NCBI RefSeq assembly: GCF_000427645.1
Contig: NZ_KE386571.1
Location: forward strand, 1,353,676-1,417,675
Reading direction: 5' to 3'
Source: Sphingomonas phyllosphaerae FA2
Lineage (GTDB): Bacteria; Pseudomonadota; Alphaproteobacteria; Sphingomonadales; Sphingomonadaceae
Length of the DNA: 64,000 bases
The translations under genes and the position numbers were made by a program. Below are positions 9,401 to 26,200 of this stretch, piece by piece; the first letter of the stretch is position 1, and each line of letters opens with the position of its first letter. The notes below the pieces were generated by a model. It was not told the DNA's origin. It saw only the letters and a program-made list of their open reading frames with translations, and did no database searches.

Positions 9401-12400
9401 CAGCGCCGCAAGCTGGAGATCGAAGCCGAGCGTACTGCTGAAAAGGCCGCGCAATATGCGGCGCAGACCGAACGGCTCGAAGCCCGCGTCCGCGTGCTCG
9501 AGCGCATCGTGACCGACAAGGGCGTCGCGCTCGCCGACGAGATCGATGCGCTGCGCACGATCCCCGATCAGCGGCCGCTGAACTGAACACCTGAAGACGA
9601 ACGAAAGAGGGAGAAATTATCGTGCCGTGGTCCGTAGCGATAATGGTGGTCATGATCGTGATGATCGTCACCATCGGCCGCGTCAGCCGGGAAAAGTATC
9701 GCGCCGAACGCGCGCAGCCGCGGCTGCCCGACAGCGGCGCCGATCCGCGCGCCTACGACGAAATCCGCCAGCTCAAGGAACGCATCGCGGTTCTGGAGCG
9801 CGTCATCACCGATCAACACGGCCGCAGCGATCTGGAACGCCAGATCGAAGAACTGCGGGACCGCTGACCGCAACGCCAGCCTAGGAGAAGGCAGCCATGT
9901 CCGATCCCCAGATTACCCTCACCCTTGCCGTCGCGTCGCTTGCCGGGCTGGCGATGCTGATCGTCGCCGCGCTCAACGGCTGGCGCGGCTGGCTCCAGCT
10001 CAAGAGCCAGGAGCTGCGTCTGGCGAACGAGCCCGCCCCGACCCACCATGCCGGCGCGCGGATCGAACTCGCCGATTTGAAAGAGCGGATCCGCAAGCTC
10101 GAGGCGATCGCGGCGGGCGTCGACCTCTGAATGGTTGCGGCCCGGGCGCCGGGGCGGTAGCCCGCCCCGCATGACCGAAGCCGCTGCCACGCTCGACGAC
10201 GTCCGCGACGAATATGCCTTTCTCGAGGGCGACGACCGTTACCGCCTCCTCGTCGATCTCGGCCGCGCGCTGGAGCCGATGCCGGAGGCGCTCAAGACCG
10301 ATGCGACATTGGTCCGCGGCTGCTCCGCCTCGGTCTGGGTCTATCCCGCGGTCCGTGACGACGGCCGGCTCCACTTCCTCGCCGACAGCAACGCGCACAT
10401 CACCAAGGGCATCATCGCGCTGGTGTTGCTGACGGTGCAGGACCGCACGCCGTCGGACATCCTCGCGACGGACATCGAAGGCGAATTGGCCTCGTTCGAC
10501 CTGAAAGCGCAACTCAGCTCGAACCGCACGCAGGGCATCCCCAACATGATCGCCCTGATCCGCGAAACCGCCGCCCGCTACGCCGCCTGACCTTCGTCAT
10601 TCCCGCGAAGGCGGGAATCCAGACGCGCAGGTCCATCGACAGAAGCATAAGGTCCGAGGTTCTGGCTTCCCGCCTTCGCGGGAATGACGGGCGTGGTAGA
10701 TGCGGGCGCGCCATCCCAGCACCCTCACCCCGCCATCGGCAACCGCAACCGCACCAGCAACCCGCCGAGATCCTCGCTCTCCTCCAGCGTCACCGTGCCG
10801 TCGTAGATCTCCGCAACGTCGCGAACGATCGCCAGCCCCAGCCCGGTGCCCGGCTTGCCCGTATCCAGCCGCACCCCGCGGTCGAAGATGCGGATGCGAT
10901 CCGCCTCCGGGATGCCCATCCCGTCGTCTTCCACCAGGATCTCGACGAAACCGGCCTGCGCACCGACCGTCACGAACACGCTGCCGCCCCCATATTTCGC
11001 GGCATTCTCTACGAGATTGCCCATGATCTCGTCGAGATCCTGTCGCTCGATATGCGCGACCAGGTCCTTCGGCCCGCTCATGTCGATCCGCACATGCGGG
11101 TAAAGCCGCTGCACCGCGCGCTCGACCGACTCGACGCTCGGCCACACCTGCGCGCGGCTGTGCGCCGACCCGCGCCGCCCGACCGCGCGTGCGCGTGCCA
11201 GATGATGGTCGACCTGCCGGCGCATCGTCCGCGCCTCGCGGATTACGGTATCGGCGAGGTCGTCCGACTGCGCGGTCGCGGCATTCATGATGACGGTCAG
11301 CGGCGTCTTGAGCGCGTGCGCCAGATTGCCGGCGTGGCGCCGCGCTTCCTCGGCCTGCGTCTCGTTGTGCGCGACCAGCGCGTTCAGCTCCTCGACCATC
11401 GGCAACAGCTCCAGCGGCATCGCCCCGTCGATCCGGTTCGAGCGCCCGGCCCGCATCTTGGCGATCTCCAGCCGCAGACGGCGAAGCGGCAACAATCCAT
11501 AAAAGGTCTGGAGCGTCGCCAGGATCGCCAATCCCAACCCTAGAAGCACGAAACTGCGCACCAGCGTCCGCCGGAGCACGGTAATTTGGGCGTCGAGCGC
11601 GTCCCCGCGGCTCGCGACCTGAAACCGCCAGCGCACATTCGACCCCGGCAGCGTCACGTCACGCTCCACGACCCGCAGCTTTTCGTCGGGAAACTGGGTG
11701 CTGTCGTAGATTCGAACGCCGCGATCGTTGTGCGGCTTCCCATACGCCAGCTCGCGATCCCACAGCGACCGCGACGGGAACGTCTCGTGCCCCGGCGCGG
11801 ACACCTGCCAGTAAAGCCCTGAATAGGGCTCCAGAAAACTCTGGTCGGCGGGCTGCCGGTTGAAGCGCACCTCGCCGATCGGGTCGATCTCGGCCGACGC
11901 CAGCAACGATCGCAGCACATATTGCAGCTGATCATCGGCATTGGCCGTCACCGCCCCGACCAGCACGCGGTCGAGCGCGAACCCGCCACCAACCAGCAGC
12001 GCCGAAATCCACGCAAACGCGATCAGGATCATCCGCCGCGAAAGCGACCCGCTCGCCCGCGGCTTGCTGGGCTCGCCCTCGGTCACGGCGTCAGGCGTCC
12101 GGGTCTTCCAGGCTGTAGCCCAGGCCGCGGATCGTGGTGATCACATCCTGACCCAGCTTCTTGCGGATCCGCGTGACGAACACCTCGATCGTGTTCGAAT
12201 CACGGTCGAAATCCTGATCGTAGATGTGCTCGATCAACTCGGTACGGCTGACGACCTTGCCCTTATGGTGCAGCAGATAGCTGAGCAGCTTGTACTCCTG
12301 CGCAGTCAGCTTCACCGGCTCACCGGCGCGCGTCACCTTGCCCGAGCGCGTATCGAGCCGCACGTCGCCCGCGATCAGCTCCGACGAGGCATTGCCCGAA

Positions 12401-13674
12401 GCGCGGCGGATCAGCGCGCGCAGCCGCGCGATCAGTTCCTCGGTCTGGAACGGCTTGGCGACGTAATCGTCCGCACCCGCATCGAGCCCGGCAACCTTGT
12501 CGGACCAGCTATCCCGCGCGGTCAGCACCAGCACCGGGGTGGTCTTGCCCTCCTTGCGCCAGCGATCGAGCACGGTGAGCCCGTCGATTTCGGGCAAACC
12601 CAGGTCGAGCACGATCGCATCGTAACTCTCGGTGGAGCCGAGAAAATGCCCCTCCTCGCCATCGGTCGCCAGATCGATGGCATAGCCCGCGCCTTCCAGC
12701 GTTGATTTCAGCTGCTGCCCCAGATTGGGCTCATCCTCGACGATCAGCACGCGCATCGGTGGTGGGGCTCCCTAGAATTCTTGGTGTCTGGCCGGCGGGC
12801 TAGCACGAAAGCCGGCCGGTATGGAATTGCGGCTTTCACCGCGCTGAACGTGCTCTAGCGTCCCGTCCGCCCAAGCACCTGCCCGGTACGTCCGTCGACA
12901 TCGACCCAGATCACGGCGCCGTCGCGGAGAAACTTCAGCGTGTAGATCCCGCTCGGCATCTCAAGGTCGAAGCCGATATATTGCGCGTTGCGCATCGTCG
13001 GCACCACTCGCCGCTCGATCTCAGGCAGAGGCAGCAACTTGCCCTGTCGTCGTGCCTGCAGCGCCACCGAACCGTCGCGCGCCTGATCGGGCAACGGGGC
13101 GGCGATTACCGGCGCGGCCAGCCCGCAAAGGAGGAGCGAAGAAAGCATTCTCACCGGTGCTGGCATAGGCAAAGCGGCTTGAACAGCCTGTGAATGAGGA
13201 AAGCGGCGCATGTGTCCTTCGCGCAACTTGCCCCTGAGCCTGCGGTTCCCTAGGTCGCTGCACATGGCCGCACCAATATTGTCGTACGAAGACCTCGGGC
13301 TCGTTCAGGGGGCGGGATGGCTGTTCCGTCATCTGAACCTCTATGTCGGCGAGCGTGACCGGCTGGCGCTGATCGGTCGCAACGGGGCGGGCAAGTCGAC
13401 GCTGCTGAAGCTGATCGCGGGCGTCATCGACGCCGACGAGGGGCGGCGGACGATCGTACCGGGCACCAAGGTCGTGATGCTGGAGCAGGACCCGGACGTC
13501 AGCGGCTTCGCGACGCTGCGCGACTATGCGCTGGCGGGGAACGACGCGCCGGAACATTATCAAGCAGATGCGATTGCAGACCAGCTCGGCATCGACCTGT
13601 CGCGCGAGGCGTCCTCCGCCTCGGGGGGCGAGCGGCGCCGCGCCGCTATCGTCCGCGCGCTGGCGATGGACCCG

Positions 13675-13709
<35 letters not shown>

Positions 13710-16700
13710 AGATATTGCGGCGATCGAATGGCTGGAGGACTGGCTGAAGCGCTTCACCGGCGCTTTCGTCGTCATCAGCCACGACCGGACCTTCCTCACC
13801 CGACTGACCCGGCAGACCTTGTGGCTGGACCGCGGCGAGCTGCGTCGCGCCGAGGTCGGGTTCGGCGGCTTCGATGCGTGGACCGAACAGGTCTATGCCG
13901 AGGAGGAGCGCAATGCACAGCGGCTCGACGCCAAGCTGAAGATCGAGGAGCATTGGCTGCAACGCGGCGTCACCGGCCGTCGCCGCCGGAACCAGGGCCG
14001 GCTGTCGAAGCTCAAGGAAATGCGCGCCGAACGCGCCGCGATGATGGGGCCGCAAGGTGCCGCCGCGCTCCAGATGGCGAGCGACGACAACAAGACCAAG
14101 GTCGTGATCGACGTCGATCATGTCTCGAAAAGCTTTGGCGATCGCCCGATCATCCGCGACCTGAACCTGCGTGTGGCGCGCGGCGACCGGATCGGCGTCG
14201 TAGGGCGCAACGGCGCGGGCAAGACGACCCTGCTCAAGCTGCTGACCGGCGAGCTGGAGCCCGACACCGGCACCGTCAAGCGCGCGAAGACACTCGACGG
14301 CATCTTCATCGACCAGCAACGCAGCCTGATGGCGCCGCAAAAGACAGTGCGGGACGTGCTGGCGGACGGCGGCGAATGGATCGACGTGCTCGGATCGCGC
14401 AAGCACATTCACGGCTATCTTAAGGAGTTCCTGTTCGATCCTTCGCTGACGGAGGCGAAGGTCGGCACGCTGTCAGGCGGCGAGCGCTCACGGCTGCTGC
14501 TTGCGCGCGAATTTGCACGCGAGTCCAACCTGCTGATCCTCGACGAGCCGACCAACGATCTCGATCTGGAAACGCTCGACCTGTTGCAGGAGGTGATCGC
14601 CGACTATGGCGGCACCGTGCTGATCGTCAGCCACGACCGCGACTTTCTCGACCGTACCGTCACGATCACTCTCGGGCTCGATGGATCAGGGCACGTCGAT
14701 GTTGTCGCGGGCGGGTACGAGGATTGGGAGCGGCAGCGCCGTCCACGCATCGAGGCGACGAAGAAAGCCGCCGCGAAGCCCGCCGCTGCACCGGCACCCG
14801 TGGCCCCGACCCGGGTCAAGCTGAGCTACAAGGACCAGCGCGACTATGATCTGCTGCCCAAGAAGATCGAGGAGCTAGACGCGCGGATCGCCGCAGACGA
14901 GGTCGCGATGGCAGATCCGGGTCTGTATGCTCGCGATCCCGCCGCATTCGATCGCCTAAGCCGCAGCGTTGCCGCGCTCCGCGACGAGAAGGATGTCGCC
15001 GAGATGCGCTGGCTCGAACTCGCTGAGATTGTAGAAAATGCTTAAAAGTCAAAGAGCCGAGCTTACGCAGCCTTAACCCTTACACATTATTGCTCACCGC
15101 ACGGAGGATGTGCTGTGAGCGGATCGGAACCCATCGACTTTGAACAACGGCTGGCTGCGTTCGGCTATAACGAACGCAGTTATGCGACGTTTCCCGTGGT
15201 ACGGCGCGCGATCGAGCGCCACGCCCCCACTGCGCTCGTCGCGCTCTACAAGCACATCGCCGGCACCTCGGCGATCAGCCGGATGTTCCAATCGCAAGCG
15301 CGAATGGATCACGCCCGCGACAAGCAGCTCGAACACTGGCGGAAGCTGTTTTCGGGGCCGATCGATCGCAATTATGCGGCTGCTGCCTCGCATATCGGGC
15401 AGATCCACGCGCGCATCGGCCTCGCGCCGACATGGTACATCAGCGGCTATGCACGCATGCTGGAGCACGTGCTGCCGAAGGTGATGCTCGGCCGCCTGCT
15501 CTGGCCGTTCGGCGCCCGCCGTCGTTCGCGGGCCGCGACCGCGCTGGTCAAGGCGTCGTTGATCGACATGGACATCGCACTCGCCGCCTATTTCGAGGCC
15601 GAGCAGGCCGGCCGCCGCGCAGTGATCGAACGCTGCGGACAGGTGTTCGAGCGGATGGCGCAGGGCGACCTGACCGAGACGCTCGACGGGCTCCCCGCAG
15701 AATATCAGGCCCTCGCCGACAGTTTCGAGGCGATGCGCTCGCAGATGTCGACGACGCTCGGTGTCGTGACCCGTTCCAGCCAGCAGATCCGCACCGGCTC
15801 AGGCGACATCCGCCAGGCGTCGGACGATCTGTCGCAACGCACCGAACAGCAGGCCGCCTCCCTGGAGGAAACCGCCGCTGCGATGGACGAGATCACCTCG
15901 ACGGTCCGCCAGACCGCTGACGGCGCCAGCCAGGCCAACCGCATCGTCGGCGAGGCGCGCGGCGAGGCCGAGGAATCGGGCCAGATCGTCCGCCGCGCGG
16001 TCGAGGCGATGGGCGGGATCGAACGCTCCTCGGCCGAGATCAGCGAGATCATCACCGTCATCGACGGCATCTCCTTCCAGACCAACCTGCTCGCGCTCAA
16101 CGCGGGCGTCGAGGCGGCGCGCGCTGGCGAAGCCGGCAAGGGTTTTGCGGTCGTCGCCTCCGAAGTCCGCGCGCTGGCGCAGCGTTCGGCTGATGCGGCC
16201 AAGGACGTCAAGACACGCATTCTCGCCTCTTCGGAGCAAGTCGGCGTCGGCGTCGATCTCGTCAACGAAGCGGGCCACGCGCTCCAGCGCATCATCGGCC
16301 GGATCGGCGAGATCAGCGACCTCGTCTCGCGCATCGCCGCGTCGGCCAGCCAGCAGTCGGTCGGGCTCGGTCAGGTGAATACCGCGGTATCGGAGATGGA
16401 CAACGTGACGCAGCGCAATGCCGCGATGGTCGAACAGGCCACCGCCGCCGCGCGCAACCTCGCCGCGGAAGCCGAAACTCTGTCCCGCGAGGTCGCACGC
16501 TTCCGCCTCGGCGAGACCGACAGCAACCCGGTCCACCGGATGCAGCAGCGGCTGGCGGCGGCCTGAACCCGGTTTTCTTCCTCCCGGTCACGGCGACCCG
16601 GAGCCCGCGAGCGGGACATCCGGGTCGCCCCTTTCGCGCAAATGCGGCGATCATCCGCGTCGATTGACTCTTAAATCTACATATGTTGTATTTCGGGTAT

Positions 16701-19700
16701 GGCTCGAAATAGGCAACCCTCGCGACAGATGCGGCTCGTCCTGGCATCCTTGTCGAGACAGCGCGCCGAGTGGCGGCACGGCTATGACGTATTGAAGGAA
16801 ACCGGGCTGTCATCCGGCACGCTGTACCCGCTGTTGATGCGGATGACCGACAATGGTCTGGTCGAGGCGGAATGGCGAGAGCCGGCGCAGCTGGGTCGTC
16901 CGCCGCGGCATGTCTACCGCCTGACCGCCGACGGTTTCACCCTGGCGCTGAAGCTGGCCGCAGAGGACGGGGCCTCGCCCGGCAAACCGGTGCTCGCATG
17001 ACGCGCCCGCTCGCCCGCGCCATCATGATGATCGCCCTTGCCGGCATGGACATAGGCCGTGCCGACTGGTCCCGCGCGATGGCGGCCGAACTTGAAGTGG
17101 CGGCGGCTGACGGCCGCGCTCTACCCTTCGCCGGCGGGTGCCTCGTCGCGGCGGGGCGCGACATGCTCGCCAGCGCGTCCGGGCGCTTCGTTCTGACCAG
17201 CTATGTGTTAGCTTTGGGGATCATGCTGCCGATGGCGGCGCTCCAGATCGGCTGCGCGATCTTCGGGTTTCCCTATCTCTACCCCGATCAGCGCGGGCTC
17301 TCCGGCGCGCTGCTGGTCGGCAGCCCTCACGAAGCGTTGCTGCGCAGCATCTATCTGGGGGCCGTCCCCGCGCTTGCCCTGATCCAGCTGGCCGCCGGGA
17401 TCGGACACCTGCGGCTTGCCTGGTCGCTGGTCGAGCGAAACTGGCCGGATGCCCTGCGCTGGTGCTTGTGGACCCTGTCCGGCGTCACCGCGCTCACCCT
17501 CTACATGAGCGTGCTTTTCCTCGATAGCCGACAGGCCATGCTGCAAGCGGCGGTGGTCGGGATCGAGCTTGTGATGCTGGTCGTCATCGTCCGCCGGCAC
17601 GCCGACCTTCCCGCACCGATCGCTGCCGAGCAGCCCGGCTGACGCTTCGACAAGAACGATTACCACGCTGCCTTCGACCCTCCGGCCACATCGCGCGGAG
17701 GAACGACCGGTCGCGCCCACGATCCACAAGCAAGGAGGAAGTCACATGTCCCCAATGCCCTCGCGCCGTGCAGCAATCCTGTTGACGGCGCTCGCCTGGA
17801 TCACCGTTCTCCCGACCGGCGCAAACGCGCAATCGCGGAATGCATCCACGGCCTCGCCGTTCTTCGGGCAATGGGAACTCGACCTGACCCGGCTGCCCGG
17901 CACCTACGGCCCCGCGCCCCACCGCGTCGTCTACGATTTCCAGGCGATCGGCGATGGCAAGTGGCATGTCACGGTAGACATCACCGACCGCGACGACAGC
18001 GTTCGCCATATGGCAGTCTCCGCTCGGCCGGATGGAACGATGGCGCTGAGCGAAGGCGAAAACGGCGAGGCAGACAGCGCCGCTCTCATGACGCCGACCC
18101 CGAACGTCCTCGTCATCAATCTTGTGCGTCAGAAGATGCTCGGTTCGGTGCGGACCTATATCGTATCGCCCGACGGCAAGGAGATGACCGAGTCCGCCGC
18201 TGCGACCACCGGCGAGGGTGCGCCATTCGTCCGCAACTTCCACTACAAGCGGCTGCGCTAAGATCCCGTCCGGTGCCCCCTGCCACGCAATAGTCGCAGG
18301 GGAGCATTGGCAGCCCGCGGAACGCGCTAGTCCAGCCGCACCCCTTCGCGTCCCGCTACCTCGACGACATATTGCCACGCCACGCGTCCGGAGCGGCTGC
18401 CCCGGCGCGTCGCCCATTGCACGGCGTCCCCCGCATCGAACGGCAATCCGTAGCGCTCGGCATAGCCGCGCACGATCGCCAGATACCCGTCCTGATCGAC
18501 GACATGGAAGCCGAGGCTCAGGCCGAAGCGATCCGCCAGCGCCATCTGGTCGTCAACCGAGTCGCGCGGGTTGATCGCGCTTTCCTGTTCCTTGATGTCG
18601 CGGGTCACCAGATGCCGGCGGTTCGAGGTGACGATCAGCCGTGCATTCGCCGGCCGCGCCTCCGCCCCGCCCTCCAGCAGCGAACGCAGCACGCGCGCCT
18701 CGGCCGCCGCATCGAAGCCGAGATCGTCAAGGAAGATCGCGAACGCGCGCTTCTGTCCCGCCACTATGTCAAAAAGCCGCGGCAGGGTCTCGAGCCGGTC
18801 CGCCGCGACCTCGACCAGCGCCAGCCCGCCCCCTGCCGCCTGCACCGCGCAGACCACCGCCTTTACCAACGCCGACTTGCCCGTTCCGCGCGCACCCCAC
18901 AGCAGCGCATCCTGTGCGGGTAGCCCCTCGGCCAGTCGCGTGAGATTAGCGAGCAACGCCGCCTTCTGCGCCTCCGCCCCTTGAAGCAACGTCAGCGGCA
19001 GCGGCGCGAACGCCCGCGCCGCCGCCAGCGCTCCGTCACGCCATACATAGGCAGGATGCGCCAGCGGATCGGCGCTGGCGGGTGGCGGGGGCGCGAGCCG
19101 CTCCAGCGCAGCGGCAATCCGGTCGAGGGCGTCGGTCATGTCACCACCGGCTAATCCGGTCGTCACGTTGCCGCAACGCAATATCATGCATAAGGAAACC
19201 TTGCACGATCAGACGTGTTGAGCGTCGGGGGCGGAGTTGCGCTCTCACGGGGGAACAGGAGCAGCAATTGACTGAAATCGTGCCGGTGATCCTTTCAGGC
19301 GGATCAGGTACTCGCTTGTGGCCAATGTCGCGGCCGGAGAAACCCAAGCAGATGCTCGCCCTCACTGCGAGTGAGACGATGTTGCAATTGACCGCCGCAC
19401 GCGCGCATGGCGATTCGTTTGCCGCACCAATCGTCGTCGCCAATGCCGCGCATGCCGATGCGGTCGAGGAACAACTCGGCGCGATCGGCACCCTGCCCAG
19501 CGCGTTGATCCTTGAGCCCGCTGGCCGCAACACCGCTCCCGCGATCGCGCTCGCCGCGCTTAGCGCCGGGGCAGATCAGGCGATGCTGGTGATGCCCTCT
19601 GATCACGTTATCGCCGACCGTGAGGCGTTTCACGCCGCGATCCACGCCGCGCTGCCGCTCGTCGAACAGGGCTGGCTGATCACCTTTGGAATCACCCCCG

Positions 19701-21594
19701 ACGCGCCAGAGACGGGCTATGGCTATATCAAGGTCGGCGAGGAGATCGCCACCGGAGTCCACCGCGTTGCGCGCTTCGTCGAGAAGCCGAAGCGCGACGT
19801 TGCCGAGGCGATGATCGCGTCGGGCGACCATGCGTGGAACGGCGGGATCTTCCTCTTCCGCGCCGACGCCTATCTGGCCGCGCTTGAACAATTCGCTCCC
19901 GAGATCCTTGGATCGGTGCGAAAGGCGTGCGCCGGTGCGCGGCGAGAGGGCGCGCGCGTCTATCCCGATGCCGACGCCTTCGCCGCGTCGCCATCCGACT
20001 CGATCGACTATGCGGTGATGGAGAAAGCCGATCGCGTCGCGGTCGTGCCGGTGGCGATGGGCTGGAGCGACGTCGGTAGCTGGGACGCGCTCCACGCGAT
20101 CAGTGAGAGCGACGCGCGCGGCAACGTCGTCAACGGCGAAGTCATCATGCTCGACAGCGGCAATTGCCTTGCCCGCAGCGACGGTGTGCGGATCGCGATG
20201 GTGGGGGTCGAGGATTTGATCGTCGTCGCCAGCGGCAACGACGTGTTGATCCTGCCGCGCGGGCGCAGTCAGGACGTCAAGCTGTTGCTGGAAGCCATGA
20301 AGGGCTGAACTGTTGCGTCCCCCCGGAGCCGATCCGGGGCGACGACATGAAAACGCCCGCCTTACCCCAGCATCACCCACGCCCAGCACGCCGCCAGCCC
20401 TGCGCATCCTGTCAACAGCTGGGGTGGGCGAAGCCGCGCAAAGTGCGCCGGTGCGTTCCCCGCCAGCGCCGCGCGCCGGTCGAGCAGCGCCGCCAGCGCA
20501 TAGCCGGCCGCGAGCAGCGCCAGCGAGGTACTGACGAACGGCACCACCAGCGCCAGACCCGCGATCGTGAAATAGCCGACCGCCGCGACGATCTCGACCG
20601 GCGTCGACGCGCCCGGCGTCGCGAAACCGAACCCGCGCCGCACCCCGCCGATGAACGACAGGATCAACCCGCCCCAGACGATCGCCAGCCGCACCGCCAT
20701 GACTCCCCATCCGGGCGCGAGCACCCAAGCGCCGATCCCGGCGGCGACGAGCGGGAGCATCGGGCCATAGCCGAACACGATGCTGTCGGTGGGGATGCGG
20801 ACACGCTGATTCATGTCCGCCGAACGCACGGCCGCCGCTTCAGTCGCGTGCGAAGATGTCTTCGTGCGGAATGGTGAGGTTGAGAGTCGGGAGGACGATG
20901 TCACATCGCGCCGGCAGGCTATCGAACCATCCCGCTTCCGATCGCGCGCTGACGATCACCGTCTCCCCCTCCGGGTCGACGAAGACGATCGCTTCGACAC
21001 TTGGGAGCGCCTGGTATTCGGCCTTCTTCGATCCCAGATCGATCGTGCGCGTCGATGGCGACAATATCTCGACCACGATCCGAGGGGCCGAAAGATACCG
21101 ATCGTCGCCGCTGTCGCCGGGTTGACCCCAATCGACGGTGACGTCCGGATACCGTACAGAAGCGTCATGCGTCAGGATCGCCATGTCCGATCCATAAGGA
21201 CGGCAGCCCGATCCACGCAGCCGGTTTCCCAAGGCGATCAGGATATTCGCCTGCACGCGCGCGTGATCGCGTGAGCCGCCCGCCATCATGCGGATGACGC
21301 CGTTGTCGAGCTCGGCCTTTAAATCCGGCCCGAAATCGATCTGGAGAAACTCCGCTGCGGTCAGCAGACGCGGTTCACCAAGGCTGAGCAGCGTGGCCAT
21401 GGCAGGAGTATAGGAGATCGCCACCCGCAAACAAAGGGCCGGCGGATCTCTCCGCCGGCCCTTCGCCGTAACGCGCTGGCGGCAGCGGCAAAGCCACTGC
21501 CCTGGACGTCAGACCGGGTCGGCGCTGCCGACCGGCTGTCCGCGCCGCGGCGAGTCCTGCGCCAGCCACGCCGGCGCAGGCCGCCTTCGGCTTA

Positions 21595-23247
<1,653 letters not shown>

Positions 23248-26200
23248 TCAGATGACGAATGTTGAGAAAGTTGAGGCGGTCGAACGCTCAGGCGATGATG
23301 CCGAGGATGTCCGATTCCTTCATGATGAGCAGGTCTTCACCGTCGACCTTGACCTCGGTGCCCGACCACTTGCCGAACAGGATGCGATCACCGGCCTTGA
23401 CGTCGAGCGGGGCGACCTCGCCCTTGTCGTTCTTGGCGCCCGCACCGGCGGCGACGACTTCGCCCTCCTGCGGCTTTTCCTTGGCGGTGTCGGGGATGAT
23501 GATCCCGCCGGCCGTCTTCTCTTCCGCCTCGACGCGGCGGACGAGAACACGGTCGTGCAACGGACGAAAGTTCATTGCTCTTTACCCCTCTAAGGTATGT
23601 GACACTTCTTTGGCACTCGACCCAGCCGAGTGCCAGCGGTTCGCATATGTGGGTGCCCTCCGCCGGGGTCAACGCCCGCCCGCAAATTTTTGGGAACCGC
23701 CCGGCGGGACGTGCGTGCGATCAGGCGGTATGTGGCGAAAGGTGCAGCCGCTCGCGCGCGCTCCACCGCCAGATCAGCAGCGCGGAGACGACGCCGAGCC
23801 CGACCGCCAGCCCCCACCAGATCCCCGCCGCGCCCCAGCCGAGCCCGAAGCCGAGCAGCAGCGCGGTCCCGAACCCCGCGCCCCAATAGCCGGCGATCTG
23901 GATGAGCATCGGCACGCGCGTATCCTGCACCCCGCGCAGCACGCCGGCCGCAACCGCCTGCGCGCCGTCGACCAGCTGGAAGATCGCTGCGATCCCCAGA
24001 AGCGCGATCGCCAGCGAGGCCACCGCGCCCTCGCGCGCCGGATCGACGTACATCCGCACCAGCCAGTGTGGCACCGCCCAGAACACCATTGCGCTCAGCG
24101 CCATCACCGCGATCCCGGTCACGATCGCGACGTTGCCGGCGCGCGCCACCCACGCGCGGTCGCCCGCGCCGAACGCAAAGCCAACGCGGATCGTCGCCGC
24201 CTGCGCGAGTCCGAACGGAATCTGGAACGCGATCGCGGCGATGTTGAGCGCCACCGCATGCGCGTCGATGGCCGCGACCGAGATCAGCCCCATCAGCAGG
24301 CCCGCACCGCCGAACAGCCCGCCCTCAGCCATCCAGCCGAGCGCGATCGGCGCACCGAGCCGCGCAATCTCCGCCATCCGCGACCATTCGGCGCGCCACC
24401 ATTTGCCGAGCAGGCGATAGCGGCGCAGCCGGCGATCGGTCAGCAGGATCACGACATAGGCCGCGCAGGTCGCCGTCGAGACGATCACGCTCGACAGAGC
24501 CGATCCCTCCAGCCCCAGCGCCGGGAAGCCGGCATTGCCGAACACCAGACACCAATTGGCGAACACCGCGACGCCCAGCGCCAGCGCGGTGACCATCAAC
24601 GCCCAGCCCGGTCGCCCCAGCGCCGCCGCGGTCAGCCGGATCAGCGCCGCGCCGACCGCGGGGAGCACCGCCAGCGACAGCACGCGGCAGAACGCCCCGG
24701 CGCGCGCCGCCACCGCCGGATCCTGACCCGCGAGCCGCAGCAATGGCGCGACGCAGTTGAGCACCGCGATCACCATCAAAGACCCGAGCACCGCCAGCCA
24801 CATCGCCATCCGGAACGACCGCCGCACCTGCCGCACCGCGCCGACCCGCCGCCCGAGCGCGGCGGCGATCAACGGCTCGGCCGCACCGACCATCCCGATC
24901 AGTCCGAAGCCGAGGATATGGAAGAAGAACACGCCCAGCGTCGCGGCGGCGAACTCGACCGGCCCGAGCCGCGCGACGAACACGACATCGACCGCGAACA
25001 CCGCCATCTGGAGCAGGTTCGCCCCGATCAGCGGCCCTGCCAGCGCCCCCAGCGCGCGTAGCTCCGCCGCCCAAGTCGGCGGCGGCGCCTGCGTCAGCGG
25101 CGCGAGGGTGACGTGCGGGTTCATGGGTGGAGCCCTAGCCGAGCCGGTCCGTCATGGCGACCCCGCCCTGCCACCGTCATCCATGGCGACCCTGCCCTCT
25201 ACCGTCGTCCCCGCGCAGGCGGGGATCCAGACGCGCAGATCCGGCGATAGAAGCGCAACGGCGGAGATTCTGGATTTCCGCCTCCGCGGGAATGACGGTT
25301 GTTGGTGGGTCGGTGCCCATGGTCGCCCCCGCCATTTACCCTCAAAGCGTATTGCCCCGGTCATACACGCCGCGCTACGGTCGCCGCCACGTAACGCAAG
25401 GTGGCAGGAACGATGAAGCTGATACGCGGCGCCTGGAAGCTGCTGGTCGGGATCAAGGACGCGCTGGTGCTCGTCGCGATGCTGCTGTTCTTCGCGGTGA
25501 TCTTCGCCGCGCTCAACGCGCGGCAGCGCCCGGCGGCGATCGGTGACGGCGCGTTGGTCCTGAAATTCGACGGCCCGATTGTCGAACAGCCCGAGGAAGT
25601 GCCGCTCACCGCGCTGGTCAGCGGGCAGCAGGTCGGCAAGCAATATCGCCTGCGCGACGTGCTGCGCGCGATCGACACCGCGCGCACCGACGACCGCGTC
25701 AAGGCGATCGTCCTCGATCTCGATCGCTTCGGCGGCGCCTATCCGGCGGTGCTCGGCGAGGTGCAGGCGGCGTTGCTCCGCGCGCGCACCGCGGGCAAGC
25801 CGGTGCTCGCCTATGCCACCGCCTATACCGACGGCGGCTATCGTCTCGCCTCGGCGGCGAGCGAGATCTGGATGGATCCGCTCGGCGGCACCTTCTTCGC
25901 CGGCCCCGGCGGCAACCAGCTGTTCTACAAGGGGCTGATCGACAAGCTGGGGGTCAACGCGCACGTCTATCGCGTCGGCAAGTTCAAGTCGGCGGTCGAG
26001 CCCTATACCCGCACCGACCAGAGCCCCGAGGCGCGCGAGGCGAGCCAGGCGCTCTACGGCACGCTCTTCGACCAGTGGCGCGAGGCGGTGTCGACCGCGC
26101 GGCCCAAGGCGCAGCTCGCGCCATGGCTCGGCAATCCCGCGCAGCTCGTCACGCAGATGCAGGGCGACGTGTCGCGCGCCAATCTCGCGACCGGGCTGGT